Source: Actinomycetota bacterium
GTDB taxonomy: Bacteria > Actinomycetota > Humimicrobiia > Humimicrobiales > Humimicrobiaceae
Length of the DNA stretch: 11,114 nt
Assembly: GCA_028695395.1 (NCBI GenBank)
Contig: JAQVJB010000063.1
Coordinates: 1 to 11,114 of the forward strand
Reading direction: 5' to 3'
The notes under the pieces are model-generated. The model was not told where the DNA came from and made no database searches. It saw only the letters and a list, made by a program, of their open reading frames with translations. The translations under genes were made by a program, and so were the position numbers. Of this stretch, positions 8,334 through 11,114 are shown piece after piece (position 1 is the stretch's first letter; every line of letters begins with the position of its first letter).

Positions 8334-8362
8334 ATTATAGTTAAATAAAGGGAGTATGAAAA
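8334..8362 (-). promoter_or_regulatory. Putative sigma-70-type promoter of the PP2C-kinase operon
   Basis: On the - strand, TTTTCA (8357-8362) and TATAAT (8334-8339) are separated by 17 bp. Seven bases separate the -10 box from ATG 8326, so transcription would begin at or next to the start codon. No Shine-Dalgarno is visible. AT-rich context makes chance matches easier, but the perfect -10 and spacing support it. Confidence 0.5.
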
Positions 8363-8373
8363 ATAATTTATTA

Positions 8374-8490
8374 TTATCAAGAATAAACGAGGAGTTATTG
8401 GTAAAACAATCTTAATTTTATATAATACAAAATAATATCTTTTTAAAATTGTTTTTGTTAAAATTTAGCACAGTCGGGCGGATGGCGGAA
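8374..8490 (+). repeat. Left copy of 117-bp direct repeat (tRNA-Leu promoter, leader and 5' end)
   Basis: This stretch matches 10926-11042 at 116 of 117 positions at a constant offset of 2552; the only mismatch is C8407 versus A10959. It contains the whole tRNA-Leu promoter, the leader, and the first 15 nt of the tRNA (8476-8490). The match stops abruptly at 8491, where unrelated sequence begins. Its left flank is the chromosomal PP2C gene, so this is likely the original chromosomal promoter, cut off from its tRNA. Confidence 0.95.
8398..8426 (+). promoter_or_regulatory. Duplicated tRNA-Leu promoter pointing at the abiE genes
   Basis: TTGGTA (8398-8403), 17 bp, TATAAT (8421-8426): identical in both boxes to the promoter of the intact tRNA gene. 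Transcription from about 8433 would pass through 15 nt of tRNA-Leu and then enter the island toward abiEi, with no evident terminator before the gene. Confidence 0.6.
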
Positions 8491-8747
8491 CAAGACAGTC
8501 CAGTATAGAACTCGCAGATTTAAGCATAATTTATCCAGATCTTGCAGAAGATTTTGAAAATCAAACTGACATAGTTCTTAGCTTTGTAAGAATAATTAAA
8601 TTAATCTCTCTCTCTTTTTCACACTTAAATTTTTTTACTTATGAGGCAATTTTACTTTATGCAAATTTGATTAATTATCTTATAAGTATTAACAATATTG
8701 GTAATATCTATCTAATATTTCAAAACAAATTTGATAATATACCTTAA
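8469..8747 (+). pseudogene. Start-less ORF fragment at the island's left junction
   Basis: The frame is open from 8469 (after TAG at 8466) to TAA at 8745-8747, about 92 codons, but has no usable start near its beginning. The first seven codons lie in the repeat, and the part beyond 8490 is unique. Its early section reads like protein (IELADLSIIYPDLAEDFENQ, then TDIVLSFVRIIK), while the later half is hydrophobic, AT-driven and less convincing. I do not recognise a family. It could be the remains of an element gene cut by the rearrangement, or a chance open frame in AT-rich DNA. It includes a (TC)5T tract at 8605-8615 and overlaps the putative abiEi promoter. Confidence 0.25.
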
Positions 8748-8759
8748 TAGTATTAAAAT
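8731..8759 (+). promoter_or_regulatory. Putative abiEi promoter with overlapping palindrome
   Basis: TTGATA (8731-8736), 17 bp, TAAAAT (8754-8759): five of six consensus bases in each box. A perfect 6-1-6 palindrome, TTAATA-G-TATTAA (8744-8756), overlaps the spacer and -10. A second inverted pair, ATAGTA (8747-8752) with TACTAT (8766-8771), reaches the start codon. AbiEi antitoxins are known to repress their own operon by binding inverted repeats, so this is a candidate operator. AT-rich sequence lowers certainty. Confidence 0.4.
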
Positions 8760-8769
8760 AATTGGTACT

Positions 8770-9603
8770 ATGTCAGAAAATAATCAAATATTTAAACATT
8801 CAGGGTTAAATGACTTCTTTTCCCAACACGCTGTATTTACAATTGAAGAGTTGGATCATTTTCTTTTAAGTAAAGGATCCTTAAATTTAAATACGCGAAA
8901 GTCTTTATTGGCCTATTATTGCAAAAAAGGCCGTATAATTAATATACGCCGTGGTCTTTATGCAGCAGTTCCTTATGGTTCAGACCCATCATCATTTCCT
9001 ATGGACCCATATCTTTTGACGGCGAAGATGGCCAAAGACGCAATTCTTGCATATAATACTGCACTAAATTTTCATGGCAAAGCTTATTCAGTTAATAACA
9101 GGCTTCTATACATATCCAGTAAAAAACAACTAAATCTCAAATTCAGACAATATGAGATAAAAGGTATAATTACCCCCAGTGTCTTGAGTGCAAAAGGAAA
9201 AGAAATGTTTGGGGTCGCAGTTTTTAATCGCTCTGGAGTAGAACTTAAAGTGACCAACCTTGAAAGGACATTTGTTGATGTTCTTGACAGACCTTATCTT
9301 TCTGGAAGCTGGGAAGAGATATGGAGATCTCTTGAATCAATAGAGTTTTTTGATCTAGACCAGGTTATCACTTACGTATTTTTACTGGAAAATAGAACTA
9401 CTGCTGCAAAAGTGGGATTTTTTCTTGAAGGACATAGAGATGTTTTAATGGTGGAGGATAAATACTTGGAAAAACTAAAAGAACTCCGCCCAAAAAAACC
9501 TCATTATTTATCGCAAAACAGATGTAAAGATTGCCGTTTAGTAAAGAACTGGAATCTTATGGTCCCACTTGAGATTTTAGATAAATCCTGGGAGAAACAA
9601 TAA
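8770..9603 (+). CDS. abiEi: AbiEi-family antitoxin / autoregulator (type IV toxin-antitoxin)
   Basis: This 277-residue protein resembles AbiEi-family antitoxins: an N-terminal winged helix (about 10-70, ending in the typical IRRGLYAAVP) followed by the AbiEi domain with DPYLLTAKMAKDAILAYNTA (79-98) and VTNLERTFVDVLDRP (161-175). In the family it both counters the AbiEii toxin without binding it and represses the operon. The C-terminus has a CKDC pair (252-255) and no membrane segment. A TTG at 8731 would add 13 residues, but it lies inside the putative promoter, so ATG 8770 is preferred. Neither start has a clear Shine-Dalgarno, and the mRNA may have almost no leader. The stop TAA shares its last base with the abiEii ATG, the tight coupling expected for a two-gene module. 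Confidence 0.87.
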   Translation: MSENNQIFKHSGLNDFFSQHAVFTIEELDHFLLSKGSLNLNTRKSLLAYYCKKGRIINIRRGLYAAVPYGSDPSSFPMDPYLLTAKMAKDAILAYNTALNFHGKAYSVNNRLLYISSKKQLNLKFRQYEIKGIITPSVLSAKGKEMFGVAVFNRSGVELKVTNLERTFVDVLDRPYLSGSWEEIWRSLESIEFFDLDQVITYVFLLENRTTAAKVGFFLEGHRDVLMVEDKYLEKLKELRPKKPHYLSQNRCKDCRLVKNWNLMVPLEILDKSWEKQ

Positions 9604-10571
9604 TGAAATTGACAGAATCAGATATTCTTCCAATAGCTGAAAAAACCGGGTTTAGGATTGAAATGATTGAGAAAGTGCTTCTTTTGATAAATCTTCTTAA
9701 TAATCTTAACTCTCATCCATTTTTAAAACGAAAATGGGTTCTAAAAGGGGGAACTGCCCTAAACCTATTTTTACTTAACCTCCCAAGACTCTCTGTAGAT
9801 ATAGACATAAACTATATTGGCGCATTGGGCCGTGAGCAGATGCTTACAGAGCGGCCAGGAATAGAACAGGCGGCACAAGCTGTATTTTCCCGGGAAGGGT
9901 TTATAATCAAAAGACTGCCTGAAGAACATGCTGGCGGGAAATGGCGTTTGGGATATCAAAGCATTACAGGGCAACCTGGCAATCTTGAAGTTGATATTAA
10001 TTTCATGTACAGACGGCCTCTTTATGATATTTCCATTGTTGATTCACATCCATTTGGTAATTTTGTTGCCAAAAAGATACCTGTTCTTGATTTGCACGAA
10101 CTTGCAGCTGGAAAACTTGCAGCGCTTTTGTCCAGAGAACAAGCAAGAGATCTATATGACTGCTACCAGATTCTTAGCATACAGGGTATTAAAAATGATT
10201 ATCTCAGAATAGCATTTGTTGTATATGGAGCAATGAACCGCAAAGACTGGAGAACAGTATCAGTAGAAGGTTTAGATTTTGATTTAGCTGAACTTTCCAG
10301 ACAGTTAATCCCGACTCTTAATATAGAAATACTGAAAAAGGACATATCGACTGCACAATTCGGAGAAAAACTTTTAAATAATTGTAAGAAAGCACTATCT
10401 GCAGTGCTACCCTTAAAAGATATGGAAATGGAGTTTCTTGATAGACTTTTGGATAAAGGGGAAATCATTCCTTCACTTTTAACATCAGATAAAACGATAA
10501 TAAGAAAAATTAAAAAGCAGCCTCTTCTTGAATGGAAAGCATTAAATGTAGAACAATATAAAAAGAAATGA
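9603..10571 (+). CDS. abiEii: AbiEii/AbiGii-family nucleotidyltransferase toxin
   Basis: This 322-residue protein belongs to the AbiEii nucleotidyltransferase-like toxins, which cause growth arrest during phage infection; characterised relatives use nucleotides to modify target RNA such as tRNA acceptor ends. The family's four motifs are visible: LKGGTALNL (47-55) with PRLSVDIDINY (61-71; Asp66, Asp68), LEVDINF (128-134; Asp131), AAGKLAALLSR (168-178; Lys171) and ARDLYD (181-186; Arg182, Asp183, Asp186). All look intact, so the enzyme may be active. ATG 9603 overlaps the abiEi stop by one base, with GGGAG (9590-9594) 8 nt upstream. It is the second gene of the module inside the repeat-flanked island. 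The true substrate here is not known. Confidence 0.9.
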   Translation: MKLTESDILPIAEKTGFRIEMIEKVLLLINLLNNLNSHPFLKRKWVLKGGTALNLFLLNLPRLSVDIDINYIGALGREQMLTERPGIEQAAQAVFSREGFIIKRLPEEHAGGKWRLGYQSITGQPGNLEVDINFMYRRPLYDISIVDSHPFGNFVAKKIPVLDLHELAAGKLAALLSREQARDLYDCYQILSIQGIKNDYLRIAFVVYGAMNRKDWRTVSVEGLDFDLAELSRQLIPTLNIEILKKDISTAQFGEKLLNNCKKALSAVLPLKDMEMEFLDRLLDKGEIIPSLLTSDKTIIRKIKKQPLLEWKALNVEQYKKK

Positions 10572-10610
10572 AATACACATGATAACAATCCAAATGAATC
10601 ACTTTTTGGA

Positions 10611-10745
10611 ATGATAAAAATTAGTTTTAAAGAATATGAGATTATCGAAAAAGAAAAGCAGATAACAAAGATAATAAATGGGGTAGAGGTTGCAGAAATT
10701 GTTATAGAAAAAGAGTATATAGTTTATAGAAATATCTCCATTTAA
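10611..10745 (+). CDS. Possible 44-aa hypothetical protein or gene remnant
   Basis: A short ORF rich in Glu, Lys and Ile (MIKISFKEYEIIEKEKQ...) ends at TAA 10743-10745. It lies in the same frame as abiEii, and the frame stays open from just after the abiEii stop (10572), giving 58 codons in all, so the ATG may not be the real start. No good Shine-Dalgarno precedes ATG 10611 and no family is recognised. It could be a small cargo gene, the 3' remnant of a larger gene, or chance. Confidence 0.25.
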   Translation: MIKISFKEYEIIEKEKQITKIINGVEVAEIVIEKEYIVYRNISI

Positions 10746-10925
10746 ATTGATGATTCGGTTCCATGCTTATATTTAATATCCAGTCAAAGCGTACACTACT
10801 ATTAATTATTAAAAAATATATCAAATTAATTGCACCAAAAATTGATTCTGAAGGGTCACGTAAATATTTTTCTGTAAATTAACAGCTGGACTTGTCGCCA
10901 ACCTTTCAAATAATTATAGTTAGTT
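10746..10925. other. Intergenic right end of the island
   Basis: This 180-bp AT-rich stretch runs up to the right repeat. It holds one 39-codon ORF (ATG 10763 to TAA 10882) without a ribosome site, which I do not consider a reliable gene. No clear terminator, tRNA or inverted repeat is seen. A 10-bp string, ATTATAGTTA (10913-10922), also occurs at 8334-8343 beside the PP2C start, just outside the left repeat. Confidence 0.4.
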
Positions 10926-11042
10926 TTATCAAGAATAAACGAGGAGTTATTGGTAAAAAAATCTTAATTTTATATAATACAAAATAATATCTTTTTAAAA
11001 TTGTTTTTGTTAAAATTTAGCACAGTCGGGCGGATGGCGGAA
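10926..11042 (+). repeat. Right copy of 117-bp direct repeat, continuing into intact tRNA-Leu
   Basis: This copy matches 8374-8490 with one mismatch. It supplies the promoter, leader and first 15 nt of the functional tRNA-Leu gene, which continues past the repeat end at 11042. If an element was inserted, this copy was brought in by it and restores the tRNA gene. Confidence 0.95.
10950..10978 (+). promoter_or_regulatory. Promoter of tRNA-Leu
   Basis: TTGGTA (10950-10955) and a perfect TATAAT (10973-10978) are separated by 17 bp. The expected transcription start is near 10985, giving a leader of about 43 nt before the tRNA at 11028, to be removed by RNase P. Confidence 0.65.
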
Positions 11043-11114
11043 TTGGCAGACGCGCTAGGTTCAGGACCTAGTGTCCGCAAGGACATGGGGGTTCAAGTCC
11101 CCCTTCGCCCACCA
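11028..11114 (+). tRNA. tRNA-Leu (anticodon CAG)
   Basis: This 87-nt class II tRNA gene is complete and encodes its 3' CCA, ending at the last base of the window. The acceptor stem GGGCGGA pairs with TTCGCCC (one G-U pair) and is followed by discriminator A and CCA. The anticodon arm is CTAGG, loop TTCAGGA, CCTAG, giving CAG, which reads the leucine codon CUG. A long variable arm (GTCC, GCAA, GGAC) fits leucine. The T arm is GGGGG, TTCAAGT, CCCCC. Its first 15 nt and its promoter are duplicated 2552 bp upstream as a truncated copy. Confidence 0.97.

Larger units (their letters stand above)
8374..10925 (+). mobile_element. Putative AbiE island flanked by 117-bp direct repeats at tRNA-Leu
   Basis: The unit is one repeat copy plus 2435 bp of unique sequence holding the AbiEi/AbiEii pair. 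Near-perfect repeats, one truncated and one intact tRNA gene, and defence cargo are the marks of an integrated island. Recombination between the repeats would remove 2552 bp and leave one intact tRNA. No integrase, transposase or terminal inverted repeat is seen, so it may be non-autonomous, a decayed remnant, or a product of homologous recombination. Repeats at tRNA islands usually cover the tRNA 3' end; this one covers the promoter and 5' end. The insertion reading is inference from structure. Confidence 0.55.

Noticed and set aside
8327..8380. Longer PP2C start at TTG 8380 adding 18 residues
   Set aside because: The added residues are hydrophobic and unlike the family N-terminus, and the segment overlaps the inferred promoter and the repeat edge.
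8476..8520. Second, complete tRNA gene at the left repeat
   Set aside because: Identity to tRNA-Leu stops after 15 nt; no anticodon, T arm or 3' acceptor strand follows.
8605..8615. (TC)5T microsatellite as a phase-variable tract
   Set aside because: Short, and not located in a credible gene or promoter spacer.
8731..8769. Longer abiEi start at TTG 8731
   Set aside because: No Shine-Dalgarno, and the codons fall within the putative promoter and palindrome; ATG 8770 begins a more typical AbiEi N-terminus.
10199..10588. 129-codon - strand frame opposite the 3' end of abiEii
   Set aside because: Fully covered by the conserved abiEii frame; no independent support.
10763..10882. 39-codon ORF in the right end of the island
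   Set aside because: Short, no ribosome site, no recognisable motif; expected by chance in AT-rich DNA.

Overview
The window is AT-rich bacterial DNA using the standard code. It carries a type II fatty-acid synthesis operon, a PASTA-kinase/PP2C signalling pair, and a tRNA-Leu locus that holds a small AbiE toxin-antitoxin island. The PASTA kinase and PP2C point to a Gram-positive-type or related lineage such as Firmicutes, Actinobacteria-like or a candidate phylum. ETF beside the fab genes suggests an anaerobe or an organism with flavin-based acyl metabolism. I cannot place it more precisely.

Region 1 (1-5592, + strand) is one tightly packed operon: 3' end of etfA, fabZ, fabD, fabG, fabF, accD, accA. 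Junctions overlap (etfA/fabZ, fabG/fabF), abut (fabD/fabG) or lie 2-27 bp apart, so co-transcription and translational coupling are likely. AccA and AccD form the carboxyltransferase that makes malonyl-CoA. FabD loads malonate onto ACP, FabF condenses, FabG reduces and FabZ dehydrates. ACP, FabH, an enoyl reductase, AccB and AccC are not in the window. FabG carries residues that suggest NADH rather than NADPH use.

Region 2 (5610-8326, - strand) is a two-gene operon. A PP2C phosphatase is followed 14 bp later by a membrane Ser/Thr kinase with four extracellular PASTA domains. It converges on accA with only 17 bp between the stops and no clear terminator. The phosphatase appears to be read from a leaderless transcript.

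Region 3 (8327-11114) is the most unusual part. A 117-bp direct repeat, identical at 116 positions, occurs at 8374-8490 and 10926-11042. It contains a complete tRNA promoter, the leader and the first 15 nt of tRNA-Leu(CAG). Only the right copy continues into the intact tRNA gene (11028-11114). Between the copies lies about 2.4 kb with an AbiEi-type antitoxin and an AbiEii nucleotidyltransferase toxin, a start-less ORF fragment at the left junction and a possible small ORF at the right. No integrase or transposase is visible. The layout looks like a minimal defence/addiction island at the 5' end, not the usual 3' end, of a tRNA gene. Recombination between the repeats would remove exactly 2552 bp and leave the tRNA intact.
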